64,000 nucleotides of DNA from Bacteroidota bacterium. Lineage in GTDB: Bacteria > Bacteroidota > Bacteroidia > Chitinophagales > Chitinophagaceae. The translations under genes and the position numbers were made by a program. Within the stretch, counting starts at the first letter, position 1. Each line of letters opens with the position of its first letter. The notes below the pieces were generated by a model, which worked only from the letters and a program-made list of their open reading frames with translations, was not told the origin of the DNA and ran no database searches. Where the stretch lies: positions 248,001-312,000 of the forward strand of contig CANGEP010000001.1 in NCBI GenBank assembly GCA_947452905.1. The letters are read 5' to 3'. Shown here piece by piece: positions 33,794-43,150 of the stretch.

Positions 33794-34658
33794 GAAATCT
33801 CTTTTTCAATTACACTTATTTGTTTTCTTAGCAGGGTTAACTGGGCCCTTGGGTAATTTAATTCAGTTAAATGGCCTAAATCTTGTATTGTATAGAATGT
33901 TAATTACTAGCATGGTGCTTCTAGTAATTTACTTTTTTACAAAAAATAAACCAACCATTAACACTAGTTCTAAATGGAAACTAATAGGAGTAGGCATCAT
34001 TATTGCCATTCATTGGGTGTTATTTTATACCAGTATCAAATTATCTAATGTATCTATTGGATTAGTTTGTTTGTCAAGTGTTGGTGTTTTTACTGTATTA
34101 ATGGACCCATTTTTTACCAAAAGACAAATACAATGGAAAGAATTATTTATATCCTTTATTAGTTTGATGGGAATTTTGTGCATATTTCAATTTGATACAA
34201 AATATAGATTGGGTATATCAGTTGGGTTACTTTCTTCTTTAATGGTTGCTTTATTTACGCAATTAAATAAAAGATTAACTGCTAATATTGCACCGCAGAC
34301 AATTCAAACCTTTCAAATGATAGGAGGTTTTAGTTTTTTAGCATTATTGGTATTTATTATTAGTTTTTTTACACATACTAATATTCCGCTTCCTACCTAT
34401 TCCGATTGGGGTTGGTTATTAATTTTAGCCATTGCCTGTACTGTTTGGTCAAATTTCTTAATGTTGTCTTCACTTAAATATGTAAGTCCATTTACAATGA
34501 ATGTGACATTAAATTTAGAACCTGTGTATGGTATTCTAATCTCTTTTGTAGTATTTCAAGAACACAAACAATTAGGGTTCAGCTTTTACATAGGCTTTTT
34601 ATTGATAGCAGTATCTGTGCTAATTCAAATGTTTAGAGTACTTAGAACTCCCAAATAA
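33780..34658 (+). CDS. EamA-family drug/metabolite transporter
   Basis: This is a 10-helix inner-membrane protein of 292 residues, with two EamA repeats. The first contains GPLGNLIQLNGLNLVLYRMLITSMVLLVIYFF; the second ends with LNLEPVYGILISFVVFQEH, the family signature before the last helices. It starts with GTG, overlapping the GT2 gene. The substrate is unknown. It ends 17 bp into the end of the convergent TonB receptor gene, so the 3' ends overlap. Confidence 0.88.
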   Translation: MSTFKKSLFQLHLFVFLAGLTGPLGNLIQLNGLNLVLYRMLITSMVLLVIYFFTKNKPTINTSSKWKLIGVGIIIAIHWVLFYTSIKLSNVSIGLVCLSSVGVFTVLMDPFFTKRQIQWKELFISFISLMGILCIFQFDTKYRLGISVGLLSSLMVALFTQLNKRLTANIAPQTIQTFQMIGGFSFLALLVFIISFFTHTNIPLPTYSDWGWLLILAIACTVWSNFLMLSSLKYVSPFTMNVTLNLEPVYGILISFVVFQEHKQLGFSFYIGFLLIAVSVLIQMFRVLRTPK

Positions 34659-37089
34659 AACCAAATGTAGGGGTTACAAAAACTTGATTATTATTAGTTA
34701 ATAAAGGAATGGCATTTGAACCATCTTTTTTAATGGATTTACCATCCGTTGTTTTGAAACTACCATTAGCATTGGCTTCGAAAGTATATACTGTTGGTGA
34801 AACGCTTTTGCTTCCATACCAATTGGTGATGTCTAAGAAAAAGTCGATAGTAGTTTTCTTGTAATTATATTTTTTATCCACTCTTAAATCACTTGAATGA
34901 TAATTAGGTAATCTTAAGGAGTTTACTTTAGAGTAATTTAAAACGCCCTGTCCTAGTGTTAAGAAATTAATTCTACTACTTGCTTCATCGTAAGGAGTGT
35001 AAGGAGTCCCACCTTGAAATCTAAATTTAAGACCTAGTTCCCAGTTTTTATTAAACTTATAACCACCCGTTAAACTTAAAACATGTATATTTTCCCATGA
35101 ACTATTGATGTAATTTCCTTGGCTATTGGTATAGGAACTTCTAAAAAAGCTATAGCTTGCTACGCCAGAAAATCGATCTGTTAATTTTTGTTGTGCAAAT
35201 AATTCATAGCCATAACTACGTCCTTGACCGTTACTTAAGATGGGTTCATTTCCTAAAATATTAAAATCAGCACCTAAATTAGATAAACTAAGTCCTCTTC
35301 TTATACTTATGGGCACATTAAAATATTTTTTATAAAATATTTCTGCCGTAAATCTAGTGGCTTCAGAAGGGATATATTCTATTCCAGAAACATAGTGATT
35401 GGCGCCAATATATTCGGCTTCTTTGTTTGCATAGTTGCCGTTTAGGTCTTTAAAACCGAGTACTGTATTGGGCGCCACCTTATAATATCTTCCTATCGAA
35501 GCATTGATATTGATTTTGTCGGTAAGTACATAGCTAACCCCAATTCTTGGAGATAGTCGGTGATAAAACTCTCTGCCTGCAGTATTAAATCCATTGCCAT
35601 CGGTTCTAATACCTGCACTAATTCCTAATCTATTATTAAAGGCTCTTTTTCCAACTTGAAAAAATGCGCCATATTTTTTATAACTTAATGCGGTGGCATA
35701 TTTATAATAATTGGGCGTAGGTAAAAAGGTAGGTAATAATGCACTATCTATATAGGGTTTTGGTAAAATTTGAAAAGTACTATTATCGTATTCAATTGAT
35801 TGTAAGTTGGCACCCGTTGTCCATTTTAAACCTAAGAAATTCTTGGTGATATCAAATCTTATGGTATTAGAGATATCATTGGAACTGTAATCAAATGTTT
35901 TTTCCCCTTTAATGGGGTTTAAATTGTCTTCGTATTTTTCGTTTACATTATTTAAATGTGATCTACTTATACTTAAATTCCAATAACCTCTATTCACTAA
36001 TTTTTTTAAGGAGGCACCAACTGTATAACTCCATTGATTAATAGTGGGGGCTATATTTAAAGCGTATCTTTTTTCAGGTGTAGTATTTTTTGGCGCTACA
36101 TAATAGAATTTGTCAATAGCGCCTATACCTAAAAATGTTAGCGTTGTTTTGGCATCAATTTGATGCGTTATTTTATATTGAAAATCCCAATAATTAGGTC
36201 GAATTGGTAAATCTAAAACATTGAATAAGAACTGTAAGTAACTACGTCTAGCCGACAATAAAAAAGTAGTTTTCTTATTGTTGGATAAAGGACCTTCTAG
36301 GGTACTAGCTACTTCGGTGGCGCCGAGTCTAAAGTTGCCTTGTACTTTTTCACTATTTCCCTTTTTTTGCTTGAATTCAAAAACCGAGGATAAAGCATTA
36401 TCATATTTTGCATCAAAAGCAGAAGAGGATAATTTTACTTCATCGATAAAAGATACATTGAGGATACCTTGAGGGCCACCTGCACTTCCTTGTGTGCTAA
36501 AATGATTAATAACGGGAATTTCAATGCCGTCTAAATAAAAAACATTTTCATTGGGGGCGCCACCTCTAACTATGATATCATTTCTAAAGCCCGCTCCTGT
36601 AGTTGCAGAGCCTGTTACCCCTGGAAGTGTTTGCACAACTTTAGAAATATCAAAATTACTTCCTGGGCTAGATTTAATTTCCTCTGCAGTTAGTTTTTGA
36701 ATACTTAAGGGTGTTTCTAAAGTGGCTGCTCTAACAGTTTTTTTGATATTTCCAACCATTACCTCTTTTAAAACATTTTCTTGTGGTATAAGTTCTGCAG
36801 TTAGATAATTGATGTTTCCTGAACCTACAATAACATTATAAAGATGATAGGGGACACTGCCTAAAGAATTTATTAAAACATGATATTGACCAGTTGGGAT
36901 AGATTTAAATGTAAACTTTCCCATGGTATCTGTGCTTGTGACCCATTTTGTATTCACGATGGTAACTGTTGCCCCAGAAATGGGTTTTTGAGTGTTTTTA
37001 TCCAATATTTCTCCTGCTAAATTGCCCTTAGATTGAGCTAAAACGCTGAATGGTAAAATAAATAATCCAATGATATAAAATAACCTCAT
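34642..37089 (-). CDS. TonB-dependent outer-membrane receptor
   Basis: The 815-residue protein has signal peptide MRLFYIIGLFILPFSVLAQ from the ATG at 37089; the track starts 27 bp earlier. A CarboxypepD_reg-like beta-sandwich (GEILDKNTQKPISGATVTIVNT) comes first, as is typical in Bacteroidota. The plug (LPGVTGSATTGAGFRNDIIVRGGAPNENVFYLDGIEIP) follows, then a beta-barrel ending in GFIWEF. The extra domain and absence of a SusD neighbour suggest a receptor not in a SusCD pair, for an unknown ligand. It overlaps the convergent transporter by 17 bp. Confidence 0.9.
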   Translation of the reverse strand: MRLFYIIGLFILPFSVLAQSKGNLAGEILDKNTQKPISGATVTIVNTKWVTSTDTMGKFTFKSIPTGQYHVLINSLGSVPYHLYNVIVGSGNINYLTAELIPQENVLKEVMVGNIKKTVRAATLETPLSIQKLTAEEIKSSPGSNFDISKVVQTLPGVTGSATTGAGFRNDIIVRGGAPNENVFYLDGIEIPVINHFSTQGSAGGPQGILNVSFIDEVKLSSSAFDAKYDNALSSVFEFKQKKGNSEKVQGNFRLGATEVASTLEGPLSNNKKTTFLLSARRSYLQFLFNVLDLPIRPNYWDFQYKITHQIDAKTTLTFLGIGAIDKFYYVAPKNTTPEKRYALNIAPTINQWSYTVGASLKKLVNRGYWNLSISRSHLNNVNEKYEDNLNPIKGEKTFDYSSNDISNTIRFDITKNFLGLKWTTGANLQSIEYDNSTFQILPKPYIDSALLPTFLPTPNYYKYATALSYKKYGAFFQVGKRAFNNRLGISAGIRTDGNGFNTAGREFYHRLSPRIGVSYVLTDKININASIGRYYKVAPNTVLGFKDLNGNYANKEAEYIGANHYVSGIEYIPSEATRFTAEIFYKKYFNVPISIRRGLSLSNLGADFNILGNEPILSNGQGRSYGYELFAQQKLTDRFSGVASYSFFRSSYTNSQGNYINSSWENIHVLSLTGGYKFNKNWELGLKFRFQGGTPYTPYDEASSRINFLTLGQGVLNYSKVNSLRLPNYHSSDLRVDKKYNYKKTTIDFFLDITNWYGSKSVSPTVYTFEANANGSFKTTDGKSIKKDGSNAIPLLTNNNQVFVTPTFGFIWEF

Positions 37090-37165
37090 AAAAACGTACA
37101 ATTTTATTATATTCATAACAAAGTTAAGTTCAAAAGGTTTTATAATTATTAAAATATAAATTAAT

Positions 37166-39895
37166 ATGAAAAAGCTATTTATGCTTCTAAGTTTGGGTAT
37201 ATCAATGGTGGGTTATGGTCAAAAAAAAGAATTGGATCATTCAGTATACGATAGTTGGGAAAGCATAAAAGAGTTAGTGTATCAACCTCAGGGGCATTTT
37301 CTAAGTTATGTAATTAGTCCTCAAGAAGGAGATGGTGTTTTAGTAATTCAAAATCCAACTACCCATTTCTCCTTAAAAGTTGCCAGAGCAACTCAAGCAG
37401 TTTTTACTTCTAATGGACAATTTTTGATAGCTAGAATTAAACCTTTTTTTGCCGAAACTAGAAAAGCGAAGATAGATAAGAAAAAACCAGATGAAATGCC
37501 AAAGGATAGTTTAGTGATCGTTAATTTATCTTCCGGAGATATTGAAAAGATTGCAGCTGTTAAATCCTTTCAAGTACCTGAACATGCAAATGATCAATTG
37601 GTGTATTTAAAGGATAAAAAAGGTGATTTTGCTAAAGAAGGGTCTGAACTTATTTGGAGAGATTTAGCATCCACTAAAATTAAATCATTTCCAAATATTA
37701 CTCAATATCTAGTGCATCCCTATGGTTTAGGGGTAGCTATGTATCAGGTTAAAACAAAAACTAGTACAAGTAAAATTTTATTAGCCAATATAGCAGATAC
37801 TTTACCTAATACTATAAGCAGTAGTTTTTACTCAGCAACTGGACTAAGTTGGGATGAAAATGGTAAAACCTTGGCTTATTTAGTAGAACCTGATAGCACA
37901 GATAAGGCTTTGCAGAAAAACTACCAATTAGCTATTTATCAACCCAAAAATGATACAGCAATTAGAGTTGTATCCAGATGGCATCCCTCTTTGCCAGCCA
38001 ATTACACTATTGGTGGAGATAAAAAATTAAAATTTAGTAAGTCTGGAGCTATTTTAGAATTTGGCATTCAACCAATTTTACCCATTAAAGACACCAGCCT
38101 TCCTGAATTTGAAAGAGCAGGATTAGACATATGGAATTATAATGACCCTGCATTACAATCGGTACAATTAAAAAATTTAGAATCAGACTTAAAAGCAACT
38201 GAGCCCGTATTGTATACGATTGCCACTGGTCAAACAGTTTATTTAGGTAAAATTAAAGATCGTAATATTATAAACACCCAAGAAGGGGATGGGAAAATTA
38301 GTTTTGCTATTCAAGATTCTAATTATGAAATCCCTTCACAATGGCAGGGCTATAGTTTAAAAGACATTTATCAAATAAATAATTCAAACGGTCAAAGAAT
38401 ATTAGTTCAAAAAGGATGGAAGGGACGATTAATATCAAGCTCCTATGAAGGAAGTCATTTACTTTATTATGATGAAAAATTGCATAAATATTTTTCCTAC
38501 AATACTAAAACTCAAAAAAAGACAGTAGTAGCCAAGGATATTAAATATCCTTTATTTGATGAAGATAATGACGTGCCAGATGATCCAAGTGCTTATGGTA
38601 TTGCAAAATGGATGTCTGATGGTGAAACCTTTATTTTATATGATAGGTATGATTTATGGTTAGTAGATGCAAATGGTGTTAAGCCTTCGAAATTGCTCAC
38701 CAATGGTCGAGCTACTAAAACCAATTTTCGTTTTGTAGAAACAGATGATGAACGTAAATATTTTGGATTTACTGATAGTTTATTACTTAAAGGATTTTCT
38801 GAAATTGATAAATCCGAATCTTTGGCCTTTTTCAATATGGCTAACCAAAAATTATCTATAATTAATAAAGTGCCCATGCATTTAACAACTATAGAAAAAG
38901 CTAAAAATTCCATCGATTTTGCTGTCTTACAAGAAGATGAAAAAACTTCTCCTACAATTTATAATTATCAATTAGCTACCGCCGCTCAACAAGCTCATTC
39001 GATAGTGCAAATAAACGAACAACAAAAAGGGTATAATTGGTTGCGTACAGAACTGGTTACATGGAAAGCATATACGGGCAAAAAGGCGGAGGGAATTATG
39101 TATTACCCTGAAAATTTTAATCCCCAAAAGAAGTACCCAATGATTGTTTATTTTTATGAAAGAAATAATCAAACATTACATAATTATTTAGCACCCTCTC
39201 CAACCCCTTCACGTTTAAATATCCCTTTCTTTGTAAGCAGAGGTTACTTAGTTTTTGTACCAGACATTTGGTATAAAATTGGGTATCCTGGTCAGGGTGC
39301 TTATGATTATATTTTAAGTGGTACCAGAGCTATGATTCAAAAGGGATTTGTAGATAGTACAAAAATTGGTTTACAAGGACAAAGTTGGGGCGGTTACCAA
39401 ATTGCTTATTTACTTACTAGAACCAATCTATACGCAGCTGCTTGGGCTGGAGCACCTGTTGTAAATATGATTAGTGCCTATGGTGGTATTAGATGGGGGC
39501 CAGGTATTGTTAGACAATTCCAATATGAAAAAACGCAAAGTAGACTAGGCGCTAGTTTATGGGAGCGACCAGATTTATATATTAAAAATTCACCCTTATT
39601 TTCTTTACCTAAGGTAACCACACCTCTTGTGATTATGAATAATGATGCAGATGATGCAGTACCCTGGTATCAAGGGATTGAATATTTTACTGCAATGCGA
39701 AGACTCAATAAAAAGATTTGGCTTTTAGTATACAATAATGAAGCACATAATTTAGTGGAAAGAAAAAATAGAAAAGACATTCAAATAAGAGAACAACAAT
39801 TCTTTGATCATTATTTAAAAGGAGATCCCATGCCCACCTGGATGAGTAAAGGAGTGCCAGCTATAATGAAAGGGAGAGATTGGGGTTTACATTAA
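37166..39895 (+). CDS. Secreted S9-family serine peptidase
   Basis: The 909-residue protein has signal peptide MKKLFMLLSLGISMVGYGQ, an N-terminal beta-propeller of about 600 residues, and an alpha/beta-hydrolase domain. The catalytic Ser lies in GLQGQSWGGYQIAYLL (near 743), Asp in NNDADDAVPWYQG, and His in YNNEAHNLVE near the C-terminus. This is the prolyl-oligopeptidase family (DPP IV-like or acylaminoacyl peptidase-like). It probably is periplasmic and degrades peptides. The last four bases overlap the stop of the convergent E2 gene. Confidence 0.92.
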   Translation: MKKLFMLLSLGISMVGYGQKKELDHSVYDSWESIKELVYQPQGHFLSYVISPQEGDGVLVIQNPTTHFSLKVARATQAVFTSNGQFLIARIKPFFAETRKAKIDKKKPDEMPKDSLVIVNLSSGDIEKIAAVKSFQVPEHANDQLVYLKDKKGDFAKEGSELIWRDLASTKIKSFPNITQYLVHPYGLGVAMYQVKTKTSTSKILLANIADTLPNTISSSFYSATGLSWDENGKTLAYLVEPDSTDKALQKNYQLAIYQPKNDTAIRVVSRWHPSLPANYTIGGDKKLKFSKSGAILEFGIQPILPIKDTSLPEFERAGLDIWNYNDPALQSVQLKNLESDLKATEPVLYTIATGQTVYLGKIKDRNIINTQEGDGKISFAIQDSNYEIPSQWQGYSLKDIYQINNSNGQRILVQKGWKGRLISSSYEGSHLLYYDEKLHKYFSYNTKTQKKTVVAKDIKYPLFDEDNDVPDDPSAYGIAKWMSDGETFILYDRYDLWLVDANGVKPSKLLTNGRATKTNFRFVETDDERKYFGFTDSLLLKGFSEIDKSESLAFFNMANQKLSIINKVPMHLTTIEKAKNSIDFAVLQEDEKTSPTIYNYQLATAAQQAHSIVQINEQQKGYNWLRTELVTWKAYTGKKAEGIMYYPENFNPQKKYPMIVYFYERNNQTLHNYLAPSPTPSRLNIPFFVSRGYLVFVPDIWYKIGYPGQGAYDYILSGTRAMIQKGFVDSTKIGLQGQSWGGYQIAYLLTRTNLYAAAWAGAPVVNMISAYGGIRWGPGIVRQFQYEKTQSRLGASLWERPDLYIKNSPLFSLPKVTTPLVIMNNDADDAVPWYQGIEYFTAMRRLNKKIWLLVYNNEAHNLVERKNRKDIQIREQQFFDHYLKGDPMPTWMSKGVPAIMKGRDWGLH

Positions 39896-41280
39896 ACGTA
39901 TTGGAACCATTGTCTGTTGGGATCCCAAGATTCAAAAGCTTTAGCAATAGTAGCTAAAAATTGTGTGCCAACTGCACCATCAACAATCCTGTGATCATAG
40001 CTCATAGATAGGTACATCATATGTCTAATGGTAATAGCATCTCCTGAGAGTGTTTCCACTACAACAGCTCTTTTTTTGATAGCACCTAAGGCAAGAATTG
40101 CTACTTGTGGTTGATTGATAATAGGTGTACCCATGATACTTCCAAAAGTTCCAACATTGGTTACTGTGAATGTGCCATCCTTAGTATCGGAAGGTTTCAA
40201 TTGGTTGTTTCTAGCAGCATTAGCTAAATTATTAACTGCCTTACTTAGGCCAACTATACTTAATTGGTTAGCACCCTTAATAACTGGTACAATTAAATTA
40301 CCGGTGGGTAGGGCCGTGGCCATCCCAATATTAATATCTTTTTTATAAATAATGTTATCGCCTTGTAAACTTGCATTCACCAAAGGGAATTTTTCAAGTG
40401 CAAGGGCAATTGCTTCTAAAAACATAGGGGTATAAGTTAGTTTTATACCTTCTCTTTTTTCAAATAATTGTTTTACTTTTTCTCTCCAAAGTACCATATT
40501 AGTTACATCTGCTTCTACAAATGATGTAACATGAGGACTAGTTTGAACACTATCTACCATGTGCTTGGCAATAAGTTTTCTCATTCTATCCATTTCCACA
40601 ATCTCTGTATTACCAGAAATAATTACTTCTTCTGGATTGGCTAATTTCCCATTTTGCAGTGATGATACAAAGTTGTCATTTGTAATAATTTCTTCAAGTG
40701 GTTTACTATTTTCTTTCACTGGATCATTTACCAATTGTGTAATTGGTTTAGCTACAGATACTAATCCTGCTTTTTTATTAGCAATGTAATTAAATATGTC
40801 TTTTTTGGTAACCCTTCCTTGATTGCCTGTCCCTTGTATAAATTCAAGTTCTTGTAAACTAACTCCTTCATTTTGTGCAATGTTTAGTACTAATGGGGAA
40901 TAAAATTTAGTACCTGAGGGGTTTGAACTGCTTGGGGATATACTTTGTTCTTGTATAATTATGGCAGTTGGCGTATAAGGAATCTCCTCTTCTTTTATGG
41001 GGGCAGGAGTAGTTTCGATGGAACTTATTAATGTTGCTTGCTTAGATTCAACTTTTGCAATAACGGCTCCAATTGGAACTACAGCATTTACTTCAAATAA
41101 GATTTCTTTAATTATACCAGCCGCGGTAGAAGGAACTTCACTATCCACTTTATCGGTCGCAATATCTAAAAGCGTCTCGTCTAATTGTATAGTATCACCC
41201 ACGTTTTTATGCCATTTTAAAATGGTCGCTTCCATGATACTTTCACCCAATTTAGGCATCACCAATTCAACAAGAGGCAT
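39892..41280 (-). CDS. 2-oxo acid dehydrogenase E2 component (dihydrolipoamide acyltransferase)
   Basis: E2 forms the core of pyruvate or branched-chain oxoacid dehydrogenase complexes. The lipoyl domain (1-80) has the lipoylated Lys in IATDKVDSEVPS (K44). A Ser/Pro/Thr-rich linker leads to the E1/E3-binding domain (SPLVLNIAQNEGVSLQELEFIQGTGNQGRVTKKDIFNYI). The acyltransferase core has a C-terminal YDHRIVDGAVGTQFL with the catalytic His. 462 residues fit a single-lipoyl BCKDH-type or PDH-type E2. PdhA is 14 kb away and no E1 beta is in the window. Confidence 0.93.
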   Translation of the reverse strand: MPLVELVMPKLGESIMEATILKWHKNVGDTIQLDETLLDIATDKVDSEVPSTAAGIIKEILFEVNAVVPIGAVIAKVESKQATLISSIETTPAPIKEEEIPYTPTAIIIQEQSISPSSSNPSGTKFYSPLVLNIAQNEGVSLQELEFIQGTGNQGRVTKKDIFNYIANKKAGLVSVAKPITQLVNDPVKENSKPLEEIITNDNFVSSLQNGKLANPEEVIISGNTEIVEMDRMRKLIAKHMVDSVQTSPHVTSFVEADVTNMVLWREKVKQLFEKREGIKLTYTPMFLEAIALALEKFPLVNASLQGDNIIYKKDINIGMATALPTGNLIVPVIKGANQLSIVGLSKAVNNLANAARNNQLKPSDTKDGTFTVTNVGTFGSIMGTPIINQPQVAILALGAIKKRAVVVETLSGDAITIRHMMYLSMSYDHRIVDGAVGTQFLATIAKAFESWDPNRQWFQYV

Positions 41281-41307
41281 AAGGGCTAATTTTAAACAAA
41301 AATAAGA

Positions 41308-42564
41308 CTAAATCTTATTGATTATTAACAACCTAAGTAAATTTATAGCCTGATTGGCTGTAACTTCTATATTTCTAAGTCGATCAAATCGGAGGTAAAA
41401 AACCTTCGAAAACACTTTTTCTCTGTTGGCAACCCCAATCCATACCATTCCTAGGGGTTTTTCAGCGGTTTGACCTCCAGGGCCCATAATTCCGCTAACA
41501 GAAACTGCATAATCAGTATTCATTTTCTCCCTCACTGCCTTGGCCATTTGTTCTACTGCTTCTTGACTCACCGCTCCAACGGTAGTTAAAATATCGGTGG
41601 GAACATCTAAAAACTCTGTTTTTATTCGATTATCATAACTTATGATGCCCCCAGTATAAAAGGTAGAAGAACCTGGATTTTTTGATAATAAATGCCCAAT
41701 ATAGCCACCTGTACAACTTTCTGCAGTGGAAACGGTCTGATTTTTACTTTTTAATAGCTTACCAACCACCATTTCCATGGTCTCGTCTTCATCGGTTACT
41801 AAGTATTCATCTACAGCTTTCTTTAATTCTTCAAATTGAATCGTAATTTCATTTTCTAATGCATCTTGTGTATTACCAGTTCCAGTAAGTCTTAATCTTA
41901 CCATCCCAAAGTTGGGTAAATAAGCAAGTTTGATATGAGAGGGTAATTGATTTTCAAAATGTGCAATTTTTTCAGCTAAAAAGGATTCTCCGATACCTGC
42001 TGTTAATAAGGTACGGTGACTAATTTTTTGTGTTACAAATTGTTTTGAAATAAAAGGAAGCACATGGTTTAACATTAACCATCTCATCTCATGTGGTACT
42101 CCAGGTAATGAAAAATAGTATTTATTTTCTTTCTTAAAAAGCATACCAGGCGCAGTTCCTGTCTCATTAAACAATACCTCACAAACATCTGGGACTTCCG
42201 CTTGCTTTCGATTTCTTTCAATCATTGGCCTTTTGTGAATATTCACAAAAATATTAGTAATATGAGCTAGTGTTGGTTCATGAACAATCATTTTGCCGCC
42301 AAAATAATCACACAAAAGTGGTTTTGTTATATCGTCGGCAGTAGGTCCCAATCCTCCAGTTAAAATAATAATATCTGTACTTTTTGCAGCTGTTTCAAGG
42401 GCTTGAATAATATCTTCTCTTTTATCACCTACTGCAATTCTATTTTTAAGGCTAACCCCTAATTTGTTTAATTCTTGGGCAATAAAAGCACTATTAGTGT
42501 CTATCACCTGACCAATTAAAAGTTCATCCCCAATGGTTATAATGGTGGCTTGAGTGGAAATCAT
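41308..42564 (-). CDS. cinA: CinA-family protein (competence/damage-inducible, NMN deamidase)
   Basis: CinA couples an N-terminal MoCF-binding domain (IITIGDELLIGQVIDTNSAFIAQELN, ILTGGLGPTADD) to a C-terminal NMN amidohydrolase domain (VSTAESCTGGYIGHLLSKNPGSSTFYTGGIISYDN). The full-length 418-residue form is present with both halves intact. Its role is NAD salvage and pyridine nucleotide cycling. A minus-strand TACTTTTG box (42588-42595) lies 23 bp before the start. Confidence 0.94.
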   Translation of the reverse strand: MISTQATIITIGDELLIGQVIDTNSAFIAQELNKLGVSLKNRIAVGDKREDIIQALETAAKSTDIIILTGGLGPTADDITKPLLCDYFGGKMIVHEPTLAHITNIFVNIHKRPMIERNRKQAEVPDVCEVLFNETGTAPGMLFKKENKYYFSLPGVPHEMRWLMLNHVLPFISKQFVTQKISHRTLLTAGIGESFLAEKIAHFENQLPSHIKLAYLPNFGMVRLRLTGTGNTQDALENEITIQFEELKKAVDEYLVTDEDETMEMVVGKLLKSKNQTVSTAESCTGGYIGHLLSKNPGSSTFYTGGIISYDNRIKTEFLDVPTDILTTVGAVSQEAVEQMAKAVREKMNTDYAVSVSGIMGPGGQTAEKPLGMVWIGVANREKVFSKVFYLRFDRLRNIEVTANQAINLLRLLIINKI

Positions 42565-42587
42565 GCTAAAAATTCATTATTAGGGTG

Positions 42588-42595
42588 CAAAAGTA
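42588..42595 (-). promoter_or_regulatory. -7 box of cinA
   Basis: On the minus strand TACTTTTG matches TAnnTTTG. It ends 23 bp upstream of the cinA ATG. No TTTG at suitable distance. Confidence 0.4.
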
Positions 42596-42612
42596 ACCCA
42601 AATTGATGGCGA

Positions 42613-43023
42613 TTAAGTAAAAAATGGGGATAGTTTTTCTTTTAATAATTCGGGCATTTGTGCTCTTTGAGCCATGTCTTTTGTCATAAAGTAGAGCTTT
42701 ACTTTACCTAGGGTCAAAAGTTTACCTTCCTCGTTATAAACTTCTTGATCAAAAATGATTCGGTGGTCAATCGGAAGGGATTTAATTTGAGTATTAATAG
42801 TCAATAAATCATCATATCTAGCTGGTCTTAAATATTTAATGGAAAGCTCCACGACGGGTAACATTATTCCCATTTCTTCAATCTCTTTGTAGGAGATGCC
42901 AACATTTCTTAAGCTTTCCACTCTCGCCACTTCGAAGTATTGTGCATAGTTGCCATAATACACAACATTCATTGGGTCGGTTTCGCCATATCTAACTCTT
43001 AGGGTGGTTTTGTGTTCGTACAT
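42613..43023 (-). CDS. Acyl-CoA thioesterase (YbgC/4HBT hot-dog family)
   Basis: The 136-residue hot-dog protein has the 4-hydroxybenzoyl-CoA thioesterase-like motif RYGETDPMNVVYYGNYAQYFEVARVESLR (catalytic Asp in ETDP) followed by VELSIKYLRPARYDD and IIFDQEVYNEEGKLLTLGKVKLYF. It hydrolyses acyl-CoA. In many bacteria YbgC sits in the tol-pal operon, but here it is alone. The start is 28 bp downstream of a TAAATTTG box (43052-43059, minus strand). Confidence 0.9.
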   Translation of the reverse strand: MYEHKTTLRVRYGETDPMNVVYYGNYAQYFEVARVESLRNVGISYKEIEEMGIMLPVVELSIKYLRPARYDDLLTINTQIKSLPIDHRIIFDQEVYNEEGKLLTLGKVKLYFMTKDMAQRAQMPELLKEKLSPFFT

Positions 43024-43051
43024 GTATTGTTAAAATTATTGTATTTGTTGA

Positions 43052-43059
43052 CAAATTTA
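43052..43059 (-). promoter_or_regulatory. -7 box of the thioesterase gene
   Basis: On the minus strand TAAATTTG matches TAnnTTTG. A TTG lies 21 nt upstream, giving a tolerable -33 element. Confidence 0.5.
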
Positions 43060-43150
43060 CAACTCAAATCTCTTTTTCCACAATAAGTTACTAAAGTTAT
43101 GCGTATAGTAATGGGGTCTTATTTTTACGCTACTAATAATACAGGATCTT